A stretch of DNA of 64,000 nt, taken from assembly GCA_900175165.2 (NCBI GenBank), contig FWWN02000370.1:53134-117133 (forward strand), written 5' to 3'. The position numbers were made by a program, and so were the translations under genes. This stretch comes from Rhizomucor pusillus. Its lineage: Eukaryota; Mucoromycota; Mucoromycetes; Mucorales; Lichtheimiaceae. This document shows, in pieces, positions 12,076 through 23,451 of the stretch. Every line of letters begins with the position of its first letter. The first letter of the stretch is position 1. The notes under the pieces were generated by a model. It made no database searches. It was not told the DNA's origin and saw only the letters and a program-made list of their open reading frames with translations.

Positions 12076-12960
12076 TCACCTCTGCTCGAACTTCTTGATG
12101 CGTGTGACTGTGTGCCAAATGCACTTGCTGTCTGTACCGGCCTGCTCCATGCCACGTTTATAGAATTTGTGCGCTTTTCCTCCATCACCACTGGCATAAT
12201 AGGTAGTTGAGAACTCAGGAAGCACCGTAAGTTTACCTGCTCTTCCCCGCTGTACATGGGCATTGTTATCATTGTCGTTGTAAAGCTTCATAATATGTGA
12301 GAACTAGTTTTCTAGAGAACGCGCTCAAACTTTGCATATAAAAAGGGGACACAATAAATCGGCAGGACTCAAGTCAAGATATTTGTTCACTTTTCATCCT
12401 ATATATTAGAGAATCCTTAACTTAGCTGTCAGCATTTATGCTTACCTGATGGAATCCGCTAGCCAGTAACATACGAGCGTGCTCCCCAGCTTATTTGTCA
12501 CTATCAGAGCGGTAAACCATTGTGTAATGTTTGATTGGGTTGTCAAGATGAAGATACTGGGTTATTAACACTTCTGCGTTACCACTTTCATAATGAAATG
12601 AAGTGTTGGATACAGCAGTAAAGGCTGTTAATGATCCGCTAATTTGCTTAGAGATGAAAAGGGGTGAAGAGTTCTGTTTTAATCCTTCGCTGCCAGAGCA
12701 CGCACATGTCCATCTTTGCAGTATGTGCTGGTATTTCTTCAACTGTCACCTCCATGTCTCCAAGATCAAGTGCACAAGTAATCTTCGCTTCTGATCGTTC
12801 GTATAAAGCGGCAGGAACTCCGGCAGCCGCTGACGACGTTGAACTCACAAATACCCCCCAGACCACGAAAATTATCCACCACTTTCTTCCACTCAGCTTT
12901 ACACAATGCTGTAACAACGATTTGAACGACGGCAATGCAAATGCCAAGCGAACTCGAATT
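12076..12960 (-). CDS. unrecognised multi-exon gene, possibly secreted
   Basis: A coherent minus-strand coding signal in at least three exons. The first visible part (about 12900-12710) has a hydrophobic stretch (WWIIFVVWGVFVSSTSSAAA) followed by ERSEAKITCALDLGDMEVTVEE. A 57-nt intron (GTGCGT..TTAG, about 12705-12650) joins in phase to GSLTAFTAVSNTSFHYESG and onward to HLDNPIKHYTMVYRSD. A last exon (12291-12076) contains KAHKFYKRGMEQAGTDSKC and ends with TGA at 12076-12078. The start codon is not clear: the upstream frame lacks an ATG, so a further 5' exon is probable. The hydrophobic N-terminus suggests a signal peptide or membrane anchor. I do not recognise a family. The next gene on the same strand starts 39 nt downstream in the same frame. 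Confidence 0.4.
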
Positions 12961-13069
12961 CAATTGCTTCCATCTCAAGATGTTCACTGACAAGCTTTGA
13001 AACAACTGTCTTCTGTCACGTATACTCGACCTTTTCCCGCAAGTTCCACGTTACTCTACATCGCACACT

Positions 13070-13690
13070 GTTTGTCACCCATCACGCTGACTGCAGAGGA
13101 ATCGTCACATCTTGTTGTGGTCACTCGTCGCACTGGCTGCAGAAGAATCGTGATATTCACGCAGCGTACGAGGACGTTGGATTTCGTCGCTACTTTCAAG
13201 AAACTTAACCCCCGGCCTTCTCGGTTACTTTGCACCGTACCGCTGTAGTCACCTGTCTCGCTGACGAAAGTGCGGAATCGACAGTTTTTCTTGTGGTCAC
13301 CCGTCGCGCTGACTGGAGAACAACTGTTGTATTCACGCTGTGCTGAGCAACCTCCGGATTCATAGTACACATCAGCTTTCGTTGCAACTCCTTGTCTCTA
13401 CGTTGCATGTTATTTATCACCGATCATTCTGGATAGCAGAAAAAGTGTTTTCAAACATTCATGGACTCTTGGCATGCTGTTCTCCTCCCAAAACGCTCTC
13501 AACTCCTTGGTTTTCTTGCACAGCACATCGTTTGTCATCTGTCATGCTGGCAATCATGGTGGAATCATCACATCTTCTTACGGCCACCTGTCATGCTGGT
13601 TGAAGCAGATTTGTCGTATTCGCGCGGTGCTCGACAATCTTTGGAGAAAGGTGCCGTGAACACTTAGCTTTATTCACCCGTCAAGCTGCA
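13070..13690. repeat. degenerate ~170-bp tandem repeat array
   Basis: A phrase close to GTCACCCGTCGCGCTGACTG recurs at about 13074, 13120, 13245, 13297, 13419, 13538, 13585 and 13676. Spacings alternate (about 46, 125, 52, 122, 119, 47 and 91 nt), giving a higher-order unit of about 165-175 bp with an internal half-copy. The first and fourth units also share a stretch ending in GGAATCxTCACATCTT. There are about three and a half diverged copies. Minus-strand frames repeat SATGDHKK/SETGDY-like peptides, so the array could once have been coding. It looks like an old minisatellite or a relic of a repeat protein. Confidence 0.6.
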
Positions 13691-13699
13691 TGATATGGT

Positions 13700-16600
13700 A
13701 GGTTTTCATTCTCGATGCCAAATTACCTAGCAAATACTAACATTCGATCACCGCGATGTGAAATACGGAAATAGGCCTCAATCTACATCGAGACTCGATA
13801 ACCAACAACTATTTAATCTGTCACCAAAAGTTTTCGTTTGATTGCAAGAGACCAATGAAACCCCATTTACTTTGATGGGCGTCTTCAGTACTATCTGCAT
13901 ACAGATATTGCCAAAAGGACATCCTTTTTTTAGAAATAAATTGATAATCGATCGCCTATGTCTCCTTCACAAATTCAATTCTTGACAGTTCTCCCAAGAA
14001 TTATATTACATGAAAAACTTGATATCCGATTGTTCTATGATTTGATTTAACATTGATAATCCTCTATATTCTGGACTAGCTTTGGTTCTATCTATTCGCT
14101 ATGCTCTGGTGGCCTCTGCTGCGCGTCGCGTCATCGCACACTCATACGCCGTGCTCGGCTATTCATCTCACAAACATTTGCATTACCTCCACAACACGCT
14201 CGGGTAGAATACCGATATTGAAAGTTACGAAAACAACATATTCACGGTTAATACCGACTATTTCGCATACATATTCATCATTGAATTACTTGACAATCAG
14301 CACATAGGTCACTTATTTTCCACGCTGCTCGTGTGTACAATCGTAAACTCCACATTTTTATCGGCCGAAATTCATCCTTGCACTTGCTTGATAACATGTA
14401 TATATCTCGTACGTCTTCTTCTTTACAAATGCTCTGGTTTCTTTGCTATCTTGCTCCTGCTTAAAGATCCTACTTTCTTTTCTGCGTGGTGTCATTGTTG
14501 TTTCTGGCTTTACGTCGCCGGTAGTCTAAACTGAAAAAAAGAGTGAAAATGCATATACATAGCAATCGGTAGGTACAATTGGAGCATATTTTTCGTCTTC
14601 CAAACAAGTTTGCTATCATTGTTATCAAACGCATTGTAGTCTGGGAATTGGTTGCATTCGTTGTCAGTTGGGCTGGAACGTTGCAACTATCTTTATTGAG
14701 ATGATCTTGTAACGTAGTAATTTGCAGTGCTGGTTGGAGGAGGTTCATCTCTGCGCGGATTTTGCTCCATAAAATGGAAGGTACACATATGCATCAAGCT
14801 GTCGTTTGCAGCATGATTGCTGCAGCATGATTGTCCTACGTTGCATCAGCCTAACCCTTGACACCCAATCAGGGATCTCAAGCTTGGTGACGGTGGTATC
14901 TGATACGCAGTAGACAGCATGTTGGACAACGTGGGAGCACAGCAGTTGTCCTCTTCCTCCTCATCCAGCATTTCAGCCGCCGCGAGATAAACCTTACCGC
15001 AACGCTGTTGCTCACGCGAATGTTTCAAGGTTGCTTTTATTATGCTATCTCTTGCTTGACTATTTTAATGCAAGCTTCTATTGTATGTGTCTGATAAGGG
15101 GAGTTGCTGCGGCGGCATCTCCGTGAATGGCAACGCGGATGGGACCGACGTTCTTCGCAATTCTTAACGACCCTTCAAATTTTTCTATATCGAGTAAAAA
15201 ACGCATCAGAGCCATTGCTGTGCCGTTAATATCCTTGCTGAACTCAATCGGTTTAGTCGAAATCGTCCCTACATTTTAGCAATAGGATAATTAAATCTTT
15301 AGGCTTCTCGAACAACTGCAGCTAAATTCCTGGAGTTCGTAGCAGCATCAGTGTTTTATACGCACTATTCGCCGACAATACGTCTTCAGCGGAAGATGAC
15401 ATATTAGCATCATTGAGGTATTCAAGTGCCACACAGCTTAAATCAATAACGTAGTGATGATATATTGTCCAAGTCTGCTAAGAAATATATCCAGCTTTCA
15501 ATTGTTTTGTGATTAAGCGAAATGCATAAAGTTTATACACCAGTTTATTTAAGTTAATACATGTGTTTGATTCCAAAACTTTAGATTGGCAGTAAACAGA
15601 ATGCATGAATGTCGCTTGTTCCGAGCAAACGTATCTATTAAATGGACTTCCTGAGAGCAATCATCCATCATTTGACACATGTACAGCTTCTGAATTGATC
15701 GGGTATGGCAGTGAAGAATCCAACATGCTTGCTAGGTAGCGGAAAGCTCACATCATCAACCTGCAACTTTGCGTAATTATCTGTTCGACCGTCGCAGAGA
15801 GGTATGTAATTAGCAAGGTCGAAATGTTCTGCAGGCGGATATACGGCTAAGTGAGCAAACGTTGCTATCTTCGCTGCTGACAGTTTTCTTGGCTTGGTGT
15901 GGCTGACATCTAAAGACTTGCGAATATGTGATTTACTGTAAAGCATGATATGTTGTGGGACCCAAACAAGCGAGTGTCAGGCAGTAGCAAGCGGTTTTTC
16001 CCGCGGAAGCAGCATTTGTCAATTGTTTACGCCAATCAGACATCGATTGTCGCGCGACATGTTGCAAACCAAAACTAGTCGCTATCGATCCCAAGACCTG
16101 GTTGGGGGCCCTGCAAGTCGAGGATCTCTGAGGAGATGTTTTCGTTCTTTCTGATTCTGCGCGAGTGCCATACGCCAGCCACCCAGCAAAGAACCTTATC
16201 AATTCAGCAGCAGCTGATTATTATCACAGTCAAGGCGGGGGGAGGGGGTTTCGAATGAGGAGGAGCGGAGAGGAGGAGGATGAGGAGGAGGGGCCTTGTG
16301 TTTCGGACAACAAACGGTCGTTTGAACAGCAAGTCCCTGCCTCAGTTTGCGCTCAGCCAGGGGTTGCGGGAGGGACGGGGTTGTTTCACCATCACGAACA
16401 CCGAAGAGAGAGCTTTCTTGGCTGATCTCCAATCTTCCAGGTCCACGGAACCAAGGATGCATTGACGATGATAAGTGCTCTTTTGTTTACTTTCGCGATC
16501 TTCACTGCGCTAGGCTTGAAAGCCGCGGAGTGCTGCGAGGACAGCGACGACGACAGCGGCAGCAGCAGCAGCAGCAACAAAATAACAACAAACAGTAATG

Positions 16601-18228
16601 ATACGCAAAAATATACAAGTGTCTCCCATGTTATCATCATCAACAAACAAGAATCCAATCCACTTGCATCCGCGTGACCAAATGATAGCGCAATCTCCTC
16701 TTGCCTTCATCATCATCACCATCACGTCCGTCTTTCTAAAAGTCGAACTCTAATCCTGTCACCCGACCGCAAAGGATGGACGGAGTATACACTTTTCATT
16801 TTCCACATGTTCCTTTTTGGTTACAATCTTGACGGCTGAGTTCTCATGGCTCTATAGTTTCAAACGCTTGGCAGCTAACCAGAGCGAATGACTGTAATTT
16901 TTCATTTAACCAAAACAAACATGAAGACCAAGACAGACAAGCTCAGCACCAGAGTTTGGGGATCTGCTTCCGGCTCAATTTGGGGCGGGGAGAAGGGAAT
17001 AGTTAGTTTGAAGGCGGAAGGAAAAGGAAAGGCACAAGGAAAGCGTAACAAAAGGTGATACGCGTCTTTCGTAGCACAGGCACAACAAAACATCGTATCA
17101 CTTACTCAATGTATATGCGCAAGGCACATCATCCTTCTCAACTTTGCTAGCGATTACTGCGACCGAATTCTACGGCTAATGTCACCCTCTGCATTTTTCA
17201 TCAAGTTGCAGAAGCGCGCTTGTCCCATTGCGGACGAGACAGCTTGTTCCACGAAACGGGATTGACACGGAGCAGCAGCAAGTCGCGACTTATTGTGTAA
17301 GGAAAAAGGTTTAGAGTCATATGGCCCAGTTGACATGCTCAAGGGTATCGTGACTCCGTTCTAGCTGTAGAGTCCTGCGCTGCAGCCATATGCCGGCTTG
17401 TGCAGCTGCAGACATTAGGCTGTATATGCCTATAGTATAAAATGATTTCTACCACATCGCCTGGGAACAGCTTTTCCTTTCGTAGGCGTGGAGACAGGGT
17501 TGTAATTTCAACGGGAGAAAGGGGGTAAAGGAGTAACTTACCCCTCCAGGAAGAAGCCCGCCGCCAAGTGGACAAGGGAAAAAAAAGTACAGAGAGCCGA
17601 GAGAAAAAAATCCTAAGTGGGTCGTGTGGCGTTTCATCCAAGACTGTGCCATCTTTGTACTCCCAGATCCATTGTGAGTTTCGTTGATGTAATTTTCTCC
17701 CACCCCGCACTAGATGCTACTGGTAGGCTACGTTGCACCGGTACTCTTCCAGGATCGAGATATACGAAATCAGAATAAAGTGTGATAATAAAATGGGAAG
17801 GCTGAGGAACCGTCTGTGCGTGGATACGACGAGTAACCTTGGCGACTGGGAAACGGTGTTTGAAACGGAATGAGGCGCACTTGCCATTATGGTCATTAAA
17901 TCCGTTGGTGCCGATCATCAGTTGTCTTGGGAGCGCTTACGTCGATGACCCGAAAGAGAGAAAGAGTGTGAGCCAGCCAAGGTTGCACACTACCGAGCCA
18001 AAAGGGCCCTTGTCATGAAACCCGATTTAACCCTAATTGCCAATGTATTGCAGCCTTGTTTATTCAAACAGTAACTATGTTTACGCGGAGAGCCACTATT
18101 TTTGGGCCATTTTCCTCTTGGCTTGTCAATCCCATAAAACCAAACCTTTTTCTGTTTTTCCCTTTTCCTTTCCCTTTCTTCTTCTTTACTCGCTTCTTGC
18201 ACTGCCCTTTTTATTACCAACCTTTTCC
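13700..18228. other. gene-poor tract upstream of APSES gene
   Basis: About 4.5 kb with only weak ORFs. Minus-strand frames at 15668-15946 (92 codons from a true ATG, containing FDLANYIPLCDGRTDNYAK), 14470-14748, 14846-15028 and 17634-17918 look partly coding, but none has a domain or a clear splice context that I recognise. There are CAG/CTG-rich low-complexity stretches near 16550-16590 and GAG-rich ones near 16260-16290. Part of this tract is probably a long promoter or 5' leader for the developmental regulator at 18229, as is common for APSES genes. Confidence 0.35.
16468..16677 (+). CDS. putative small secreted peptide
   Basis: ATG at 16468 opens a 69-codon frame ending TGA at 16675-16677. 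The first 20 residues (ISALLFTFAIFTALGLKA) form a plausible signal peptide. They are followed by ECCEDSDDD, a run of serines encoded by AGC repeats, and an Asn/Thr-rich tail. No homologous family comes to mind. The AGC/CAG repeat makes several frames open here, so this may be chance. The signal-like N-terminus directly followed by an acidic, Cys-containing segment is the only reason to keep it. Confidence 0.28.
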   Translation: MISALLFTFAIFTALGLKAAECCEDSDDDSGSSSSSNKITTNSNDTQKYTSVSHVIIINKQESNPLASA

Positions 18229-19087
18229 ATGGATATGTCAATGCCAGATCACTCTCAACACGGCGCATACTACCACTCTGTTCCGCCGCCGCCTCAGTAT
18301 CATCATCCGTACTTTGGTGCAGCTCCAGCAGCAGCTCCTTGGCAACCGCCGCCACCTCCACCGCCTACTTACGCCCACACCCAACCCAAATTGACTACTT
18401 CTATCTGGGAAGATCAAAACACACTCTGCTTCCAAGTCGATGCACGCGGTATCTGCGTCTCCAGACGAAACGGTAAAGCATTGGAAAAGGAAAAGGAAAA
18501 TTTTAGTACAGACCAAAACTGAGTCGTGATTGCTGTTTATAGATAACGACATGATCAATGGCACAAAGCTGCTCAACGTAGCTGGCATCTCTCGGGGCAA
18601 ACGCGACGGCATCCTAAAGAACGAAAAGACCCGTGTAGTAGTCAAGGTTGGCGCGATGCATCTAAAGGGCGTATGGTACGTAATTAGATCCCCATCTCAA
18701 GACTTAGCAGCACCAGCAACGGCTCACCCTTAAACCTTATTGCCATCATTGTCTCTTCCTAGGATCACATTTTATCGAGCCAAGCAACTCGCAGAACAAT
18801 TTGATATCCTCAATTTGTTGTATCCTCTGTTCGAAGAAGACCCGCTTCGATTCGCTACCAGCAGCTATCGCCAGACACAGGACGATTGGTTCTCGGACCA
18901 ACAACTCGTGATGAGTGGTTCTTCCATCATATCTGATTCCGCACCTGGCACCCCTGAGGCGCCCATGTTTCCTCCACATGATACCTCAGCTGTTACCATG
19001 ACAGCGCCCACATATCATCACCATCCCATGGCCATGGACTTTTCACAATTCGACAAGGATGAACTCTTTTACTTTTACACAAACTAA
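18229..19087 (+). CDS. APSES-domain transcription factor
   Basis: Three exons (18229-18472, 18543-18675, 18763-19087) join in phase to give 233 residues. After a His/Pro-rich N-terminus, residues about 63-155 form the APSES (KilA-N-like) DNA-binding domain: [19 protein letters not shown], then [51 protein letters not shown] and [20 protein letters not shown]. This is the StuA/Efg1/Phd1/Sok2 class that controls morphogenesis, sporulation and yeast-hypha change in fungi. The C-terminus is short and rich in Ser, Pro and His. The protein is much shorter than ascomycete StuA proteins. A pyrimidine-rich leader precedes the ATG. A second ATG three codons later is also possible. Confidence 0.93.
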
Positions 19088-19393
19088 CTAATACACCTCT
19101 CCACTACTCACATCAATCTCTCTCTCTCTCAATATTTCTTCTTTTTTTTTCTCTCCTGCCCTGCGCTGTCTGTCGTCGTCTTTCACTCTGTCTCGCCTGC
19201 CTTTTGTATGTATACCAAAACACAATAATGTTAACCCCTCTTCTTTGTCTTTTTTCTTCTCTTTCTTTTTGGTTGTTCATATTTCAATAAATTTGTTTGT
19301 ACAATGTGATCATCAAACGAGAAGCATAAACAACCCCAATTCTTTTTCTCCCAGACTGATTCTCGTTGTTCCCCCGCCCGCGCCGCATTGCAA
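19088..19393. other. convergent 3' spacer
   Basis: Tail-to-tail region between the APSES gene and the aldo-keto reductase. It is CT-rich (TCTCTCTCTC, then a T-run near 19140). AATAAA-like signals occur at 19226 (CACAATAATG) and near 19286 (CAATAAATTTG). No coding signal. Confidence 0.5.
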
Positions 19394-20972
19394 TTATGAT
19401 TTCCTAAAATCAAAGACAGGCTCAGGCTTATTACCCAAAATCTAAGCAAAATATTAATACTCGCCTTTTTCGTGCAAAATTGTTATGCTAGCGTGTGTTA
19501 CTTACCCTATCCAGATCCTGTATGACTTCCTCTGTCAAAAGATGCCGTATCTTGAGCGCTTGGATGTTCTCCTTGGCTTGTTCTGGCGTAGATGCTCCAA
19601 TGATTACAGACGACACGTGAGGATTGCGAAGACACCATGCAATTGCAAGTTGAGCCGGCGTACAGCCTAATCGCTGAGCAATTTGCTATTTTTTGCATAT
19701 CGATTCCCACATCAAGTAATAATTAGCCACCCTCATTACCCTCACTAATTAATTCGCGCTTCTTGATATTCCTTACACAGATCAATTTGATCTTTTCGAT
19801 TTTTCGCCGTCCTTCTTCGCTAAAGTATCCGTTGCGTAACCGGTTAATGACGGGATGATCTTGAATTGCCAACCGGGAATAAGGCGGGATCACGCCGTCG
19901 TTGTATTTGCCGGTCAATAGACCTAATCATCCCCAATCAATCAATTAATTACTGGTCGTTAGTCTATCTTATCATCCACTTTTCATACCAGAAGCGAGTG
20001 GAGACCAGGTGCAAATGCCCATTTTGAATTTCTGGTATAATGGCAGATACTCCTTTTCTACGCGTTCGCGATTGAGCATATTATATTGTGGGGACTAGAC
20101 GAACAACGAAAAAATTTAAGAACGCGTTTGGCAAGAAGAAGACTCCCTTTAGATAACTTTACCTCAGTAATAGGCGAGATAAGTTGAAGACGGTTTGCTA
20201 CAGCATGGGCTTCCACGATCAGATAAGCTGGCCATTCACTCGTAGCCCAATAAAGAGCCATGCCCTTGTCAATACACCAGTTGAATGCTCTGACAATCTC
20301 TTCCATCGGTGTATCTGGATCTATCACATCGTCGCGCCAAGGTTCCACGTTAGATCCGATGCTATTAGCAGATCTCTATCCTCCAAGCAACCTAAGCCTC
20401 ACCAGGTCGTTGTGCATAAACAATGTCAACGTAATCGAGCTGTAACCGCTGCAACGATGCCATTAGTCCTTCAAATATGTGTTTTCGAGACAATCCACGG
20501 TCATTGGGCCCTTTGCCGCCCCAGAACACTTTGGTCGATAGTACAAAGTCGGACCGTTTGAGACCCTTTTGGCTTCGCAGCGCAAGTCCCAGGTCTATTT
20601 CACCTTGTCCGCCTGCATAGTTCGCGTATATCAGCGAGCAAAGTTTCAGATTAGCCGTTTTCAAGATCAAGCGAAAGTTTACCGGCGTGCGATTCTGCCA
20701 CATCAAAGTGATTGATGCCGAGCTCCAGAGCTGTCTTTACGATTTCGGTTGTTTGCTCTTTAGAAGCGAAAAGGAAAACGTTGAGTCCTTGTGCTCCAGA
20801 GTCTATTTTGGGCTATTGTCTTTTACCGGGCGTTATTTGACCGCCTAGCAACGGCTATTAGCAAACCCCAATAACTACGCGTCATTGCGCTCCCATTACC
20901 AAATGTAATCCAGGATCCAAATGACAGCACGCTCACTTTGAGTCCTGAGTTGCCGAGATAACGGTATTCCAT
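19394..20972 (-). CDS. Kv-beta type aldo-keto reductase
   Basis: NADPH-dependent aldo-keto reductase of the voltage-gated K+ channel beta-subunit class (AKR6-like). It starts at ATG 20972 with [19 protein letters not shown] and reads [19 protein letters not shown], then FDVAESYAGG (catalytic Asp and Tyr), [11 protein letters not shown] (catalytic Lys), [63 protein letters not shown] and [15 protein letters not shown]. The last exon gives [15 protein letters not shown]. The position equivalent to the usual AKR catalytic His is Gln; Kv-beta proteins also lack His there. About eight exons; exon 2 is an 18-nt microexon (20827-20844). The stop TAA is at 19394-19396. In fungi this class reduces aldehydes; a channel partner is not implied. 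Confidence 0.9.
20827..20844 (-). other. 18-nt microexon of the aldo-keto reductase
   Basis: Between two introns with clean GT..AG ends, 18 nt encode the six-residue bridge from the ITFG strand to GGQITPEQTTE. Omitting it, or reading through the flanking introns, destroys the family match, while including it restores the Kv-beta consensus without a gap. Automated gene finders often miss exons this short. Confidence 0.75.
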
Positions 20973-21051
20973 GCGGTGAGAAGACAAAGGAAGAATAAGG
21001 GAAAAAAGATCAGGTAATCCGAATGCCCAGTTCGGGTAAATGTTTAATAGC

Positions 21052-22689
21052 TTATGACAGCAAGGGATTCGGACAAGTATCAGGGATGGGTAACGTTACA
21101 GACTTTGCCTTGTTCTTATTCTTGGGTGCTTTTTTACAGTTCTGACTATCCCAGCTCATATCCTCATCTCCTTTAATGGTCACTCCAAACGTTTCCAAGT
21201 GCACTGCTTTTCGTAAGTCCTTGTTATCCTCCCATGCATCGACGAGCTTTTGGAGATCCGACATACGATCGGAACTTTCGTTCCTTTTTCCAATTGAAGT
21301 TGGTAAACCTGGTATTTTACAATAACGGCGTCGATCACTCCGCCAGCTGCGTTGCTACTTACCAGACATCGCCAGGATAGCAGCACACTAACTGCCGGCG
21401 TGTTGTCAAGAATCGGGTCAAGTACTCTTTCTCGGTTTCGTTAGCTCCCATCGGTCCTGTCAATTCAATGATGCGAGGCAGATTGATATCTGGTTCGACG
21501 TACTGTTCCATAAAAGTGATGTTTGAGAACGGAAAATCGGTTACTGGTAAGCACAATATTCATTGCGTTATAATTTAAATATTTAGCCTAAACTTACTTG
21601 CCATCCATGCTGGATGATGGTATCTGTTTTGACAGACGTAGTTTTCAATAGAGGATCACGGTTTGAGAGAAGAGAAACTGTAGATAGCAGACGAACATTC
21701 ACTTACCGTAAAACAATGCTTTGCCTAGATTGGACTTGATCCCAACACTGGCTGCATACTTGAGTGCAGGCTTCAGGTACATTGCGTGACCCACGTCCAA
21801 TTGGGTCTGGATAAATTCGGCGTCCTTGCATGCCGCCTTTTGCCATGCTTTGCTGTATCCTTTAAGACCGCTGGTATTGTCTCTTCCTGCATCACCAAAT
21901 GGTAGCTTGCTCAATCGTCTTAACTCGGGCAGGTATTTTTTAAGCTTAGATTTAGGATGTCGTTTCAGATACTGCGTAACCACCATGTATGCATCGTTGG
22001 TTCCCGTCGTGAATCCAATGTAACCACTAGATTTATTGCCGTGAGAAAAGCGTGCTCTTTGTAAATTTGATCCGTACCATGAAGTATTCTCAGTTTTCCC
22101 TTTACTTACGAAGTGTATCCTCGACAATCACCAAGCTTTTCAACATACTACAAAACGATCCCTAGTGATTTAGCATTCGGGTCTCGAATCCAGCAGTGTC
22201 CTTAACAAGAAACTTTATACTTGCAGCGTATCCCATTTTGGTGTCACCGTTCTCGAACCTTTTGGCAAAATTTTATGGTGAGCAATGTAAATCGACGTTT
22301 AATTGCTGTCCAACATACACATTAGTGATCAGTTGAGCCATTTTGGCGGTGTGATCGTCAATGCTTTCTTCTGGTAGCTTGGAAATATCGTAAAAACTGC
22401 ATGAATCGAGAGGGGGTACGTTAGGCTGCCACGTACAGTAATTGATTTCCTCCCTTCGTTTTCCTCCTATCTGCCAGCCTTACGTTGTGCAATTTGCCAA
22501 ATGCTGCACTTTGCCAGTACAGCTTTGGCTGCCTGAGCTAGATGATGACGGGAAATCGAACTTTTTGCAGTGCGCCGCGTTCGGCTCAAAGTCACCCTCG
22601 CAGAATTTGTTCGGTCCAGCAGAAACAGCTGTCAAGGAAAGCGAACTAGTCAATGCTGCGATCCCAATTAGGCTGATAGAGAGACGCAT
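21052..22689 (-). CDS. secreted GH46-type chitosanase
   Basis: Endo-beta-1,4-glucosaminidase acting on chitosan, a main wall polymer of Mucoromycota; the role may be wall remodelling or degradation of rival walls. Exon 1 (22689-22484) encodes a signal peptide (MRLSISLIGIAALTSSLSL, then AVSA) and a short Cys-containing linker. Further exons give TAKMAQLITNVFENGDTKM, where the Glu of FENGD (codon 22252-22254) fits the catalytic acid. LGDCRGYTSGYIGFTTGTND follows, with the Asp at 22127-22129 fitting the second catalytic residue, then YLPELRRLSKL, then GKALFYDTIIQHGW. A long C-terminal part follows, with NLPRIIELTGPMGANETEK. The stop is at 21052. About seven exons; introns near 22255-22320 and 22028-22109 keep phase. 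Family assignment is by motif recall and is good for the core; the region near 21540-21600 is less certain. Confidence 0.82.
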
Positions 22690-23451
22690 TTTTGAAGAAG
22701 AGGAAGAAGAAGAAGAAAAATGAAAAAGCTGAAGCAGAAAAAACACCTGTTCTTTGTTCGATAATATACTTTCTGTACGGGAAAGGAAACACTTATTTAT
22801 CGTCGGGGTTCGTCTACCCCATTCAATTGATCCACCTGCTTGCTTGAGGAACCAGGTCAGCTTTTGGATTATGACAACTAATCTCTCTCCTATGTCGTTG
22901 TCTTTTAGTTATAAGTGTAAAGTAACTTAATGACAGCATCTTGATCCTTGCTACGTCGTCTTGCTGGAAAGTTTCCAGGTTCAATTGTTCGCTGAATCAG
23001 ATGAAAGAATAGGCAGCAGGAGGTGCTAGAGATAATCCTCATTTCAGTTGAAGACAACATTTCTGGATCGTATCAGCTATGTCGATGTTGCACCAATGGC
23101 CAGGAAATATCCAGTAGATGAAATCAGATAAGCATCGGTAAAATAAATTAGATAATGTAATAAATTGATGACAGTAGCGATGTCTAGGAAACGGACGTGC
23201 AACCAGTCTGTAAATGAGGATGTCAAAGATGCAGCAAAGAGATTATTTGGATTAGAGGTCAAGGCACAGATCGCATGGATCCAATTAGCTGAGTTCCACT
23301 CACGAACGCCCCTCCCCGCACCCACCCAGTTTGGAACTGAAAAGGGATCATCGGCCCTCAGCAGCGGCATTTTGGAACGTGGTGTGTGACGTACCATCTT
23401 CCTTTCTGTGGTAGCTTGCACAAAAAGAAACGTGGTCTGTTCTTATGCTTC
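22690..23451. promoter_or_regulatory. divergent promoter region chitosanase / transporter
   Basis: 762 bp between the chitosanase start (complement) and the amino acid transporter start. A minus-strand frame at 23077-23421 is open for 114 codons but has no ATG at its head, no domain and no splice support, so I treat it as chance. The region likely holds both promoters; I see no specific operator that I can name. Confidence 0.45.

Noticed and set aside
17339..17918. Minus-strand frames upstream of the APSES gene
   Set aside because: They look mildly coding but have no domain, no convincing joined model, and overlap a likely regulatory region.
22480..22746. Start upstream of the chitosanase signal peptide
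   Set aside because: The longer frame begins at a non-ATG codon and adds a Ser run encoded by the leader; the ATG at 22689 gives a proper signal peptide.
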